The notes under the pieces: model-generated | Databases searched by the model: none | What the model saw: only the letters and a program-made list of their open reading frames with translations | What the model was told of the DNA's origin: nothing | Origin: Deinococcus yavapaiensis KR-236 | GTDB taxonomy: Bacteria > Deinococcota > Deinococci > Deinococcales > Deinococcaceae | DNA length: 64,000 bases | Direction: 5' to 3' | Assembly (NCBI RefSeq): GCF_003217515.1 | Contig: NZ_QJSX01000003.1 | Coordinates: 186,001-250,000, forward strand | Shown: piece by piece, positions 19,642-28,836 of the stretch | Layout of the letters: each line of letters starts with the position of its first letter | How positions within the stretch are numbered: the stretch's first letter is position 1 | Translations under genes and position numbers: made by a program

Positions 19642-22309
19642 CGTGAACCTCCACGTTCGGTCGAAAGCTTCGAATTTGTGCCCACACCTCGTCGACTTTC
19701 GTGGGCATGATCACCACGAGGTCGCCCGGGCGACCGAGGCGCAGCGTCTCCTCGACGGCGTCTTGCTCCTCCAGCACGAGGCGTAGGTGCTCTTGCTCGC
19801 TGCCCGCCGAGAGCGCTCCTTCGCGCAGCAAGTCCATCACTTCGCCTCTCGGGCGACCGCGTCCGTCGGGCCCTTCGCGAAAGACGATCTCGTCGAAGGT
19901 TCGCGCGGCGATCGTGCCGACTTCCCGAATGTCGTCGTCTCGGCGATCGCCCGGCACGCTCACCATGCCGATGAGACGACCTCCCGGCGTGCGCAGGCTG
20001 TGCAGCAACTCGCGCTGCGCTTCGAGGCTCGCCGGGTTGTGGGCGTAGTCGAGCAGCACGCGGAAAGGCAACTCGTCGAAAAAGTTCAGGCGGCCCGGGT
20101 TCTGCTCGAACGACGACGTGAACGTCGACAGGCCGCGCCGCACGACGTCGAGCGCGAGGCCTTGCCCGACGCACATCGCGGTCGCGGCGAGGGCGTTTTC
20201 GACGTTGAAGCGCGCGAGGCCCGCGAGGGTCGCCGGGATGTCGCACACGCTCATCAGGACTTCGCGCTCTCCGTGTCGGTACACGACGATGTCCTCGCCT
20301 TCGCGCACCACGGCGAGGCCTCCTTGCTCGATGTGGCCGCGCACGATGTTCGCGTCGGGCCGCTGCGAGAAGAACGCCACGCGTCCGCCCGCTCGCCGCG
20401 CCATTCTCACCGTGTGAGGATCGTCGGCGTTGAGAACCGTGCAGCCGCGTCGCCGCACCGCCCGAGCCACGAGGCTCTTGGCCCACGCGAGTTGCTCGAG
20501 CGTCAGGATGCCGCCCAGACCAAGGTGATCGGCCGAGACGTTGAGGACTCCTCCGACGTCGGCGAAATCGTATCCCAGGCCTTCGCGCAGCATGCCGCCG
20601 CGCGCCGTTTCCAGCACCGCCACTTCCACGAGAGGATCGCGCAAGACGATTCGCGCGCTTTTCGGCCCCGTGGCGTCCCCGGTCGTGACGCGCTCGCCGC
20701 CCACGTACACGCCGGTCGTGCTCGTGAAGCCCACGATCTTGCCGCTCGACGCGTACACGTGCGCGATCATCCGAGCGGTCGTGCTCTTGCCGTTCGTGCC
20801 CGTCACGGCCAAGATCGGGATGCGGCCGGGCTTCAGGAGGTCCAAGACGGGCTTCGCGACGTTTCTGGGCGTGCCCTCGCTGGGCTGCAGGTGCATGCGA
20901 AAGCCCGGCGCGGCGTTCACTTCCACGATGCCGCCCCCCGTCTCGCGTACGCTGCGCGTGATGTCGGGCGCGAGGAAGTCGATGCCCGCGACGTCGAGCC
21001 CCACCGCGAGGGCCGCGCGGCGCGCCATCATGGCGTTCTCGGGATGCATGGCGTCCGTCACGTCGATCGCCGTGCCGCCCGTCGAGAGGTTCGCCGTGCC
21101 GCGCAGACGCACGTGCCGTCCCGCCTCGGGCACGTCTCGAAGGCTCAGGCCCTGCTCGCGCAGCAACTCGCGTACCGAGCGGTCGATCTTGATTTTCGTC
21201 ATGACCTGTTCGTGCCCGTCGCCGCGCCGAGGATCACGGTTGACTTCGTCCACGAGTTCTTGGACCGTGCGCGTTCCGTCGCCGACGACGTGCGCCGGGA
21301 CGCGCCGTGCCGCCGCGATAACTTGACCGCCCACGACGAGGATGCGGTGGTCGTCGCCCACGAAGAACTGCTCCACGATGACGCTCGGCGAGACGCTCGC
21401 GGCGAGCTCGAAGCCCGCGCGCACTTCCGAGGCGTCCTTGAGATTCACCGAGACGCCCCGGCCGTGGTTGCCGTCGAGCGGCTTCGTCACGACCGGGAAT
21501 CCGAGGCGACTCGCGGCCCGCACGGCTTCCTCGACGTCCTTGACGACGACTCCTCTCGGAACGGGCACGCCAATGTCGGCCAGCAAGCTCTTGGTGAGGT
21601 TTTTGTCGCCCGCCGCCGTCACGCCGAGGTGCGACGTGCCCTCGGTGATGCTCGCGCGAATGCGCTTCGCGGCCCTGCCGTACCCGATTTGCACGAGGCT
21701 GAACTCGTCGAGGCGCATTACGGGCAGACCGCGCCGCCGCGCTTCCTCCACGAACGACATCGTCGTCGGGCCGAGGCTCGTGCGGCGCACGAGCTTCCTC
21801 AAAGCCGTCAAGCCCGACTCGAAGTCGAACTCGGCGGAGAGCGCGTCGTCCTTGCAAATCATGTCGAGGCCGCGCACGCCCGCGAGGTCGCTCGGCAAGA
21901 GGCTGTTCACGAGTTGCAACGCGAGACGGCCCGCCATGAGGCCCACGCGCTCGTCTCGGTACTCGAACATGACGTTGTACACGCCGGGTCGTTTGGGCAC
22001 GCTTCGCGTCTTGCCTTTGTGCACTGTCGTTTCGCCCGCGAGCGTCTGCAACTCCAGCGCGACGTGCTCCGTGACGTGCCCGAGCCAAGTTCCGTCCCGC
22101 AAGCGTCGCTCGAAGCCGCCCGGCACGCCGAGCGAGCAGTGATGCTGTCCGACGCTCGGCAGCAAGGTCAACAGGCGTTCCGTGAAACCGTCGATGGTGT
22201 TCGACGGTCGTTGCTCCAGCGGCCCGAGGTCGAGCATGAAGCGCACCATGGGACGCAAGCTGTAGATGTTCGGGCCACGGTACACGCCGCGCTCCAAAAC
22301 GCGCATCAT
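19634..22309 (-). CDS. cphA: Cyanophycin synthetase (copy 2)
   Basis: An 891-residue second synthetase, first gene of a three-gene operon with iaaA and cphB. It has the same layout as copy 1: N-terminal domain (GVYRGPNIYSLRPMVRF, GHVTEHVALELQTLAG), ATP-grasp domain (KPLDGNHGRGVSVNL, VEVNAAPGFRMHLQPS) and Mur-ligase domain with P-loop VTGTNGKSTTARM near residue 500 and LDYAHNPASLEAQ. All catalytic landmarks are intact. The start is the first of two tandem ATGs, with GGAGG six bases upstream; an upstream in-frame extension is not conserved. Encoding a synthetase with both degradative enzymes implies concerted turnover. Whether this copy prefers another substrate or uses dipeptide (CphA2-like activity) cannot be settled by eye; the intact ATP-grasp domain argues for a full CphA1-type enzyme. 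Confidence 0.93.
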   Translation of the reverse strand: MMRVLERGVYRGPNIYSLRPMVRFMLDLGPLEQRPSNTIDGFTERLLTLLPSVGQHHCSLGVPGGFERRLRDGTWLGHVTEHVALELQTLAGETTVHKGKTRSVPKRPGVYNVMFEYRDERVGLMAGRLALQLVNSLLPSDLAGVRGLDMICKDDALSAEFDFESGLTALRKLVRRTSLGPTTMSFVEEARRRGLPVMRLDEFSLVQIGYGRAAKRIRASITEGTSHLGVTAAGDKNLTKSLLADIGVPVPRGVVVKDVEEAVRAASRLGFPVVTKPLDGNHGRGVSVNLKDASEVRAGFELAASVSPSVIVEQFFVGDDHRILVVGGQVIAAARRVPAHVVGDGTRTVQELVDEVNRDPRRGDGHEQVMTKIKIDRSVRELLREQGLSLRDVPEAGRHVRLRGTANLSTGGTAIDVTDAMHPENAMMARRAALAVGLDVAGIDFLAPDITRSVRETGGGIVEVNAAPGFRMHLQPSEGTPRNVAKPVLDLLKPGRIPILAVTGTNGKSTTARMIAHVYASSGKIVGFTSTTGVYVGGERVTTGDATGPKSARIVLRDPLVEVAVLETARGGMLREGLGYDFADVGGVLNVSADHLGLGGILTLEQLAWAKSLVARAVRRRGCTVLNADDPHTVRMARRAGGRVAFFSQRPDANIVRGHIEQGGLAVVREGEDIVVYRHGEREVLMSVCDIPATLAGLARFNVENALAATAMCVGQGLALDVVRRGLSTFTSSFEQNPGRLNFFDELPFRVLLDYAHNPASLEAQRELLHSLRTPGGRLIGMVSVPGDRRDDDIREVGTIAARTFDEIVFREGPDGRGRPRGEVMDLLREGALSAGSEQEHLRLVLEEQDAVEETLRLGRPGDLVVIMPTKVDEVWAQIRSFRPNVEVHGD

Positions 22310-22397
22310 CGAAAACCTCCGAGTTCGAACGAGAACATTGCACCGAGGATAGAAGGAGCGCCGCTCGAACCGCACGAAAACGCTGTTTGCGCGATCC

Positions 22398-22907
22398 TTA
22401 ATGCAAGGTGGGCTTCATGGGTTCGGAGGTACAGGCCTTGTCGAGCATGAAGCGAAGTTCATCTTTGCTGAAGCGCTTCGGAACGAGCTTCACGCTCAGG
22501 ACGTCTTCTCGAAGAGGCTTGAAGCCGAAGTCGGACTTCAAGACGAGGTCACGCGTCTTCGTGAAGCCCAACGTGAACGTGACGCGCAGCGTGTACATCT
22601 CGCTGAGCAAGGCCTTGAGAAGCTCCGAGTCGCCCGCCGCGAGGGCCACGAGCGCCGAGTGCGCCACCATGCCCTCGTCGACTTCCAACCTCGCCTTGTC
22701 GACGTCGAGAAGACCGCCCGCGCCGCGCAACTCGTAGCCCTCGATGCGCCGCCGGCATGTTTCCTCGTCGTCACCGCGCGGCACGGTGACGCGCCGCCCC
22801 GCGCGCTCGGCGAAGTCGAGGTACGACCAGAAGCGCTTCAAGGACGAGTAGCCTTCCAGCGTGACGTACCCTGCGGGCTTGAAGGGCAGCGGCTTCGACG
22901 GGCGCAC
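22398..22907 (-). CDS. Hypothetical protein
   Basis: A 169-residue soluble protein of no family I recognise. It starts VRPSKPLPFKPAGYVTLEGY and ends KACTSEPMKPTLH, is mixed alpha/beta in appearance, has no signal peptide or membrane segment, and contains alternating charged stretches (FSKDELRFMLDKA). GTG 22907 is chosen over upstream in-frame starts because TACACT ends exactly six bases before it, the leaderless spacing repeated through the window. It is transcribed away from the acyl-CoA dehydrogenase at 23008 and toward the cyanophycin operon start. Confidence 0.7.
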   Translation of the reverse strand: MRPSKPLPFKPAGYVTLEGYSSLKRFWSYLDFAERAGRRVTVPRGDDEETCRRRIEGYELRGAGGLLDVDKARLEVDEGMVAHSALVALAAGDSELLKALLSEMYTLRVTFTLGFTKTRDLVLKSDFGFKPLREDVLSVKLVPKRFSKDELRFMLDKACTSEPMKPTLH

Positions 22908-22913
22908 GCTTCG

Positions 22914-22919
22914 AGTGTA
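22914..22919 (-). promoter_or_regulatory. -10 box of leaderless promoter for the 22398-22907 gene
   Basis: TACACT on the minus strand, six bases before the GTG start; no clear -35. Confidence 0.5.
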
Positions 22920-23007
22920 CTCATGGCGATCGGATTTCGTCTTTACACGACAATCATTCGGTTCCTTGGCGCTCAGACGAAGCGTCTCTTCGCGCGTATC
23001 AAGAAGC

Positions 23008-24363
23008 ATGACCCAGCCGCACGACCTCATGTCGCTCATGTCACGTCTCGACATGCAAAAGCTCGCTCAAGTCGCTTCGAAGGTGGACTTGCCCGCTCTT
23101 CTGGAGGCGGCGGCGAACCTCGACGAGTCGCAGCTCAAGCAGCTCACGAAGCTGCTGCAAGGCGGTGGGAATCGCAAGGCGGCGAAGCTGCCCGAGCCGA
23201 ACGGCGACTTCTTCGACATCGCCGGGACGCTCACCGAGCGTCAGCGAGACATTCAAAGGCGCGTGCGGCACTTCATGGAAACGGAAGTCGCGCCGATCGC
23301 CAACGAGTACTGGAGCCGCGACGAATTCCCGAAGCAGCTCATCCCGAAGTTCCAAGAGCTGAATCTCATTCGCGAGATCTACGACGAGACGGGAAGTCGC
23401 CGAGAAGACGCGTCGGTCGTGGAGGGCATCGTGACGATGGAGATGGCGCGCGTCGACGTTTCCACCGCCACCTTCTTCGGCGTGCATTCCGGACTCGCTC
23501 TCGTCAGCATCGCGCTCGGCGGCAGCGAAGAGCAAAAGCGCGAGTGGATTCCCAAGATTCTCGATATGAGCGTCATCGGCGCCTTCGGCCTCACCGAGCC
23601 CGACGTGGGCAGCGCGGCGGCGGGCGGCCTCACCACGACTTGCAGGCGAGAAGGCGACACGTGGATCCTCGACGGCCAGAAGAAGTGGATCGGCAACGCG
23701 ACGTTCGCGGACTTCGTCGTGATTTGGGCGCGTGACGTCGACGACGATCAAGTCAAGGGGTTCATCTTACGCACCGACAACCCGGCGTACCACGTGGAAA
23801 AGATTCAAGGCAAGGTCGCCCTTCGCATGGTCGAGAACGGCTTGATCACCTTGCGAGGCTGCCGCGTCCCGGAATCGGACCGCTTGCAGCAGGCGAACAA
23901 CTTTCGCCTCACCGCCGACGTGCTTCGCGCGACCCGCGCGGGCGTCGCGTGGCAAGGCGTGGGCTGCGCGATGGGCGCGTACGAGAAAAGCTTGAAGTAC
24001 GCGCAGACCCGCGACCAGTTCGGCAAGAAGATCGCGAACTTCCAACTCGTGCAAAACCTCCTCGTGCACATGCTCGCCAACGTGACCGCCATGCAGACGA
24101 TGTGCCTGCGCCTTTCGCAACTGCAAGACGCGGGACAGATGCGCGACGAGCACGCCTCGCTCGCCAAGGTCTACACCGCCGCCACGTGCCGCGCGACCGT
24201 CGCCCTCGCCCGAGAAGTACACGGCGGCAACGGCATCCTGCTCGAACACCACGTCATTCGTTTCTTCATGGACACCGAGGCGATCTACTCTTACGAAGGC
24301 ACGAACGAAATCAACACCCTCGTCGTGGGACGAGCGATCACGGGATTCAGCGCGTTCGTGTGA
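23008..24363 (+). CDS. Acyl-CoA dehydrogenase, glutaryl-CoA-dehydrogenase-like branch
   Basis: A 451-residue FAD flavoenzyme that forms an alpha-beta double bond in an acyl-CoA. About 75 N-terminal residues precede the usual domain start (TERQRDIQRRVRHFMETEV). Then come the middle-domain FAD/substrate motif FGLTEPDVGSAAAGG, DGQKKWIGNATFADFVVIWA, and the C-terminal AREVHGGNGILLEHHVIRFF with the catalytic Glu in YSYEGTNEINTLVVGRAITG. This last segment is closest to glutaryl-CoA dehydrogenase (YEGTHDIHALILGRA), though the substrate cannot be assigned. The ATG at 23008 has no strong RBS and ATG 23029 is an alternative; both keep the whole domain. A 16-bp terminator follows. Confidence 0.85.
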   Translation: MTQPHDLMSLMSRLDMQKLAQVASKVDLPALLEAAANLDESQLKQLTKLLQGGGNRKAAKLPEPNGDFFDIAGTLTERQRDIQRRVRHFMETEVAPIANEYWSRDEFPKQLIPKFQELNLIREIYDETGSRREDASVVEGIVTMEMARVDVSTATFFGVHSGLALVSIALGGSEEQKREWIPKILDMSVIGAFGLTEPDVGSAAAGGLTTTCRREGDTWILDGQKKWIGNATFADFVVIWARDVDDDQVKGFILRTDNPAYHVEKIQGKVALRMVENGLITLRGCRVPESDRLQQANNFRLTADVLRATRAGVAWQGVGCAMGAYEKSLKYAQTRDQFGKKIANFQLVQNLLVHMLANVTAMQTMCLRLSQLQDAGQMRDEHASLAKVYTAATCRATVALAREVHGGNGILLEHHVIRFFMDTEAIYSYEGTNEINTLVVGRAITGFSAFV

Positions 24364-24368
24364 ACGCG

Positions 24369-24405
24369 CGAAGGAAGGAAGGGCCAGTCGCCCTTCCTTC
24401 CTTCG
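24369..24405. terminator. Terminator between acyl-CoA dehydrogenase and vanW-like genes
   Basis: A perfect 16-bp stem (CGAAGGAAGGAAGGGC with its complement) and CAGTC loop between convergent genes. Confidence 0.8.
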
Positions 24406-24420
24406 CTTGGAATTCGGAGG

Positions 24421-26151
24421 TCAGTTGTTCGAGGTCGTTCTCGCCGCGCCGACTTCGTACACCGCGCGCCACGCTCGGTAAGCCGTGCTGACCTTGTCGG
24501 TGCGCGTTCCCGTGACGTCGTTGATGGTTCGGGTGATGTAGAGGTTGTAGCCGTCTTGCGCCCAATCGACTTGACGGCGCACGCCGGGAGCGAGCGAGGG
24601 ATTGACGATGTACTGCGGCGCCGGGGCGGGCGTGCGCGAAAGGATCACGGCGGGGGAGACGCTCACCGTGCGCGTTTGCGGCACTCCGTACAGCCGTACT
24701 TCCAGGGTGCTCTTCTGGTCGTCGTTGACGGTGCGGATGAGCAGGGGGCCGCCCGTGTCGTTGGTCATGCGCAAGTCCACGCCGGGGTCGTACACCGCCG
24801 CCTCGAAGCCGACGTTCGGCTCGTAGTACCCGACGCGGTACGCGTGCTGATTGCGCTCCACGATCGGCAGACCTGCCGTGTACAACGCGCGGAAGGCCGT
24901 CGTGCTGACTTGACACACGCCGCCGCCGAGACCCGCGACGGTGCGCCCGCCGCTGATGACGAGACCGGAGACGAAGCCCGCGTCGTCCGTGATGTGCCCC
25001 ACGGCATTGAGGAAGCTGAACTCGCCGCCCGTCGGCACGACGAGGCCGTCGAGCTTGCCCGCCGCGACGGCGACGTTCGTGCGGCGCGCGCGACTCGAGC
25101 CGTAGTACGTGGATTTCCCGACGGCGACGAGGGTGAGCTTCTTCGGGTCGGGCAGCGACGCGGCCTTGAGCGAGGGCTTCGTGACCTCGCTGGGAAAGGT
25201 GACGCTGCGAACCGCGGCGTCGAGCACCGCGTCGGAGAGAAGTCGAACGGACTCGTCGTGCAACGCCGAGAGCCCCTCGCGCTCGGGCACCTTGACGAGC
25301 TTGCCGTTCTTGGCGCTGTAGCGCGCCTCCTGGACGGGCGTGCCGACTTCGAGGTCGGCGCGCTTCACGGCGTCCTCGATGGTCTTGGCGTCCAGCTCGA
25401 TGCCCGCGCGGCGCACCCAGTAGAGGTTGGCGACTTGCAAGGGCGAGAGCGTGAGGCTGTTCTTGGCACCTTCGAGCTTCAGCGTGAGCGGCCGCATCAA
25501 GAGGTTGCCCTCGTCGACGCGCGGTTGCAGAGCGCTCGCGCGAACGCTGGCCGGAAGCGGTGCGAGCGGCACGCTGACTTCGGTGGCGTCCGGATTCTTG
25601 GCGTACGTGCCCACGGCGGAGTTCACGTCGGGCTTCACGCCCGATTCGTCGGGACGCACGGCGTAGCGCGCCTTGTCGAAGACGATGGCGGCGTCCTTCG
25701 GGCTTTTGGCGAGGTCGGCGGTGAAGTCGGCGAGGTACGCCCGGGCGGCGCGATCGTCGATCGTCGCGGCGAGCTTCGGCGTCTTGGCCTTCTGATTCGT
25801 GACGGCGTCGAGGACGCGCGTCAGCAACGTTCCTTGCACGTCTTGCACGTTCTTGAGGGTGCCGTCGACGTCCACGCTCCAACCCAGGACGTCGGCGGAC
25901 ACCGTGGTGGTTCGGCTGCCCGCTCGCACGGTGACGAGGGGAGCGGCGATAATTGCGCTTTTCAGGCGGGCGCGAGCTTGATCCAACGTCAAGCCGCCGA
26001 GGTCGACGCCCGCGACGGCCGTGCCCGCCACGAGAGAACCGCTCGGTTGCGAGGCGACGAGGCCCAAGGCGCTGCCAGCCAACAGGATCGGGACGAGGAA
26101 AAGCGCCGTGCGGCGGCGGCGGCCTTGAGGCTCGGGAAAGCGAACGTCCAT
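24421..26151 (-). CDS. VanW family exported protein with peptidoglycan-binding-like repeats
   Basis: A 576-residue envelope protein. A basic N-terminus (GRRRRTALFLVPILLAGSAL) gives a signal anchor. A region of about 300 residues follows with two YoaR/PG-binding-4-like repeats (AGVDLGGLTLDQARARLK and VDEGNLLMRPLTL onward). The C-terminal third is a VanW domain: RRTNVAVAAGKLDGLVVPTG, GEFSFLNAVGHITDDAGF, GGGVCQVSTTAFRALYTAGL, RNQHAYRVGYYEPNVGFEA. VanW proteins occur near vancomycin-resistance genes and in many genomes without them; biochemical function is unknown, and nothing here suggests resistance. ATG 26151 is chosen because TAGAGT lies seven bases upstream (leaderless). Confidence 0.88.
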   Translation of the reverse strand: MDVRFPEPQGRRRRTALFLVPILLAGSALGLVASQPSGSLVAGTAVAGVDLGGLTLDQARARLKSAIIAAPLVTVRAGSRTTTVSADVLGWSVDVDGTLKNVQDVQGTLLTRVLDAVTNQKAKTPKLAATIDDRAARAYLADFTADLAKSPKDAAIVFDKARYAVRPDESGVKPDVNSAVGTYAKNPDATEVSVPLAPLPASVRASALQPRVDEGNLLMRPLTLKLEGAKNSLTLSPLQVANLYWVRRAGIELDAKTIEDAVKRADLEVGTPVQEARYSAKNGKLVKVPEREGLSALHDESVRLLSDAVLDAAVRSVTFPSEVTKPSLKAASLPDPKKLTLVAVGKSTYYGSSRARRTNVAVAAGKLDGLVVPTGGEFSFLNAVGHITDDAGFVSGLVISGGRTVAGLGGGVCQVSTTAFRALYTAGLPIVERNQHAYRVGYYEPNVGFEAAVYDPGVDLRMTNDTGGPLLIRTVNDDQKSTLEVRLYGVPQTRTVSVSPAVILSRTPAPAPQYIVNPSLAPGVRRQVDWAQDGYNLYITRTINDVTGTRTDKVSTAYRAWRAVYEVGAARTTSNN

Positions 26152-26158
26152 CACGCCT

Positions 26159-26164
26159 ACTCTA
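26159..26164 (-). promoter_or_regulatory. -10 box of leaderless vanW-like promoter
   Basis: TAGAGT on the minus strand, seven bases before ATG 26151. Confidence 0.5.
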
Positions 26165-26267
26165 GCGTCCCGACCGCTCGCGTTCCTGAGTGTTGCGGGG
26201 ATGACACCTCACGGGGGCGGATGCGTTACCATAAGCAGAACGAACGTTTGCTCGTCCGAGGTGCCTC

Positions 26268-27449
26268 ATGTACGAACTCACCGCCGATCAACGCGTCATC
26301 CTCGACGCCCTCAAGAGCTTCCTCAAAAACAAAGTCGCGCCCGGCGCCGCCGAGCGCGATCAAACCGGCGAGTTTCCCCTCGACATCGTCCGCGAGCTCG
26401 GAGAGATGGGCGTCATGGGCGCCCAGACGCCCGCCGAGTACGGCGGAAGCGAGCTCGACACCGCGACCTTCGCGATGATCGTCGAAGAGATCGCCGCCGT
26501 CGACGGAAGCTTGTGCCTCACGGTCGCCTCGCACAACTCGCTGTGCCAAGGTCACATCCTGATCGGGGGCACCGACGCCCAAAAAGCGAAGTACCTGCCC
26601 GACCTCGCCGTCGCCAAGAAGCTCGGCGCGTGGGGGCTCACCGAGCCCGGCAGCGGTTCCGACTCGGGCGGCCTCGCCACGAAGGCCGTCGAGCAGGCCG
26701 ACGGCTCGTGGGTGCTCAACGGCGCGAAGAACTTCATCACGCAAGGCTCCGTCGGCGGCACCTACGTCATCCTCGCCCGCACCGACCCCGCCCGCCCAGG
26801 CCGCTCAAAGAACGACGGCATCTCCGCCTTCGTCTTCAACCGTGACGAAGTCGAAGGCTTCTCCATCGGCCGCAAGGAAGACAAGCTCGGCTTGCGCTCC
26901 TCGGACACCGCGCAGCTCATTTTCGAGGACATGCGCCTTCCGGCGGACGCCTTGCTCGGCCAGCGAGGCCGCGCCTTCAAGGACGTCATGAAAGTCCTCG
27001 ACGGCGGCCGAATCGGCATCGGTGCGATGGGTCTCGGCCTCGGACGCGCCGCCTTCGAGTTCGCCGCCAAGTACGCCACCGAGCGCGTGCAGTTCGGCCA
27101 GCCCATCGCGCTGAACCAAGGCATCGGCTTCAAGCTCGCCGACATGGACACGAAACTCGAAGCGGCGCGCCTGCTCATCGGCAAGGCCGCCGACCTCAAG
27201 GACGCCGGGAAGGACTTCACGGTCGCCGCCGCGCGCGCCAAGCTCTTCGCGACCGAAGTCGGCGTGCACGCCTGCGACGAAGCCATCCAGATCCTCGGCG
27301 GCTACGGTTACGTCAAGGAGTACCCCGTCGAACGCTTCTGGCGCGACAACCGCCTCACGCGCATCGGCGAAGGCACCTCGGAAGTGCAGCGCCTCATCAT
27401 CTCGCGCGCGATCGTCGCGAAGTACCAGCAGGAAATGGCGACGGCGTAA
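26268..27449 (+). CDS. Acyl-CoA dehydrogenase, short/branched-chain type
   Basis: A 393-residue FAD enzyme of fatty-acid or branched-chain amino-acid breakdown. It shows the classical signatures: LGAWGLTEPGSGSDSGGLAT, LNGAKNFITQGSVG, RVQFGQPIALNQG, and the C-terminal QILGGYGYVKEYPVERFWRD followed by RIGEGTSEVQRLIISRAI, where the EGTSE Glu is the catalytic base position of the short-chain group. Length is typical. The ATG has GAGG upstream, and TACCAT about 35 bases upstream is a candidate -10. It is only distantly related to the dehydrogenase at 23 kb. A clean terminator follows. Confidence 0.92.
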   Translation: MYELTADQRVILDALKSFLKNKVAPGAAERDQTGEFPLDIVRELGEMGVMGAQTPAEYGGSELDTATFAMIVEEIAAVDGSLCLTVASHNSLCQGHILIGGTDAQKAKYLPDLAVAKKLGAWGLTEPGSGSDSGGLATKAVEQADGSWVLNGAKNFITQGSVGGTYVILARTDPARPGRSKNDGISAFVFNRDEVEGFSIGRKEDKLGLRSSDTAQLIFEDMRLPADALLGQRGRAFKDVMKVLDGGRIGIGAMGLGLGRAAFEFAAKYATERVQFGQPIALNQGIGFKLADMDTKLEAARLLIGKAADLKDAGKDFTVAAARAKLFATEVGVHACDEAIQILGGYGYVKEYPVERFWRDNRLTRIGEGTSEVQRLIISRAIVAKYQQEMATA

Positions 27450-27468
27450 CGCCGTCGCTCCATCCGCC

Positions 27469-27501
27469 TCGCCCTCGTCTGCAACGACGAGGGCGATTTT
27501 T
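27469..27501 (+). terminator. Terminator after the acyl-CoA dehydrogenase
   Basis: An 11-bp stem (TCGCCCTCGTC / GACGAGGGCGA), six-base loop, then TTTTT. Confidence 0.9.
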
Positions 27502-27519
27502 GTTCGTTCTTCGCCCGCC

Positions 27520-27542
27520 CCCTTTCCCGCCATGGGAAAGGG
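27520..27542 (-). terminator. Terminator after the baeRF-like gene
   Basis: A 9-bp stem (CCCTTTCCC / GGGAAAGGG) with a five-base loop just beyond the stop of the leftward gene. Confidence 0.6.
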
Positions 27543-27558
27543 AGCCTGGGGTGAGTTC

Positions 27559-28731
27559 TCAGTACCGCGTCAAGCCCGCGAGACCGCCCATCTCCTTGAC
27601 GAGCTTTTGCGCGTGTTCGCCGCGCACGCGCCGCACGTCCACGCCGAACATGTCGACGAACTCGGGCAGGCACTCGTCGAGGGCCACGCGTTCCATCAAA
27701 GAGTCGTCGAGCGGGCTGTGCGCGATGTTCTTGCTGGTGTAGTACGGCACGTCGCGGTTGTGGCTCTTGTAGATGTGCATGTTCGAGCCGTCCTCGGGAA
27801 TCACCAGCAGATAGATCTGGTTTTGCTGAATCATCTCCAGCACCCGCTCGACTTCCATCACGCCCTTTTCCTGAATGCGGTCGAGCAACTCGCGCTCTTC
27901 GCGTTCGCGCAGTTCCTCCACCATCGGCGTGACGCGCTCCAGGATCTGTGCCGGGTCCGCCCAGCCCGCGCCCGCGCTGACGTTCGTCTCGCCGATGATT
28001 TCGATCGGCGCCTTCTCGGGCACTTCACCCTTGAACTCGGCGAGGCGGTGCACGGGTCCCACGAGGACGAGGTGCTTCAGACCGCGGCGTTGCATGAGCT
28101 TCACGAGTTGCTCGGCGGTCTCCTTGTAAAAGCGCTGCGCGATCGCGTCCTCGCGCGCTTCGAAGAGGTCCACGCCCGAATCGCTGCGCGGCCCGCTGCC
28201 CGGTTGGCCACGGCCCGCGCCGCCCGAGCCTTGCACGCCCGGCACGTGCCGCGTGGAGGACGTCAACGTGTCCCAGTTGTCCGTGTCCGTCAGGCGAACG
28301 TTCTCACGACGGCGAATTTCGCTGAGTTCGCCTTGCTCCCACACGAAGAAACGCGCCCACTCTCGGTCCACGCACAGCACTCCGACCGACGGCATCATCT
28401 CCAAGATGTTCGCGATCATCGACTTCAAGGGCCGACCGTAGTGGAAGCGCTCGGGCAAATCGACTTGCACGTCGTACCGCTCGAACATGTCCTCGGCGAC
28501 GACGTACAAAGCGCTCTTGCCGTACGCCTGCCGTGATTCCTGCAAGTCGTCGAGAACGCGGCTCGCGATGGTCGGCGGCACGCCCGCGTCGTTCATCATG
28601 ACCTTGGCGCGCACCATCAGGCCGCTGCCCTCGTTGTCGACGACGGCGGGGTTGTCGTTCACGACGGCCATCAGGACCATCTTGTCTTGAGGAAGGTTCT
28701 TGATACGTTCGATGTCTTGTTGGCTCAGCAT
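27559..28731 (-). CDS. Bacterial eRF1-like protein (baeRF / VLRF1-type)
   Basis: A 390-residue cytosolic protein whose layout resembles the bacterial archaeo-eukaryotic release-factor (baeRF) families related to eRF1, Pelota and Vms1: an N-terminal alpha/beta domain (SVGVLCVDREWARFFVWEQG near residues 125-145), a Gly/Pro-rich linker (GSGGAGRGQPGSGPRSDSG near 175-195), and a second domain (HLVLVGPVHRLAEFKGEVPE; then LVIPEDGSNMHIYKSHNRDV). Such proteins are proposed to act on stalled ribosomes or peptidyl-tRNA; the function here is inference. A GGQ motif is absent. ATG 28731 has AGGAGG six bases upstream. It is divergent from the MFS gene. Confidence 0.65.
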   Translation of the reverse strand: MLSQQDIERIKNLPQDKMVLMAVVNDNPAVVDNEGSGLMVRAKVMMNDAGVPPTIASRVLDDLQESRQAYGKSALYVVAEDMFERYDVQVDLPERFHYGRPLKSMIANILEMMPSVGVLCVDREWARFFVWEQGELSEIRRRENVRLTDTDNWDTLTSSTRHVPGVQGSGGAGRGQPGSGPRSDSGVDLFEAREDAIAQRFYKETAEQLVKLMQRRGLKHLVLVGPVHRLAEFKGEVPEKAPIEIIGETNVSAGAGWADPAQILERVTPMVEELREREERELLDRIQEKGVMEVERVLEMIQQNQIYLLVIPEDGSNMHIYKSHNRDVPYYTSKNIAHSPLDDSLMERVALDECLPEFVDMFGVDVRRVRGEHAQKLVKEMGGLAGLTRY

Positions 28732-28836
28732 GCTCGTCCTCCTGATCGAATGTGCTCTCATTCTTGAAACGCGACTTCCCGATACGGCACAGCTTTGAGT
28801 GAAGTGTCGTTGAGGGTACGGCGTCGAAGGGGCCGC

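Noticed and set aside
24421..26151. Vancomycin resistance cluster because of the VanW domain
   Set aside because: No vanHAX, vanS/R or D-Ala-D-Lac ligase gene is nearby, and VanW-domain proteins are common without resistance.
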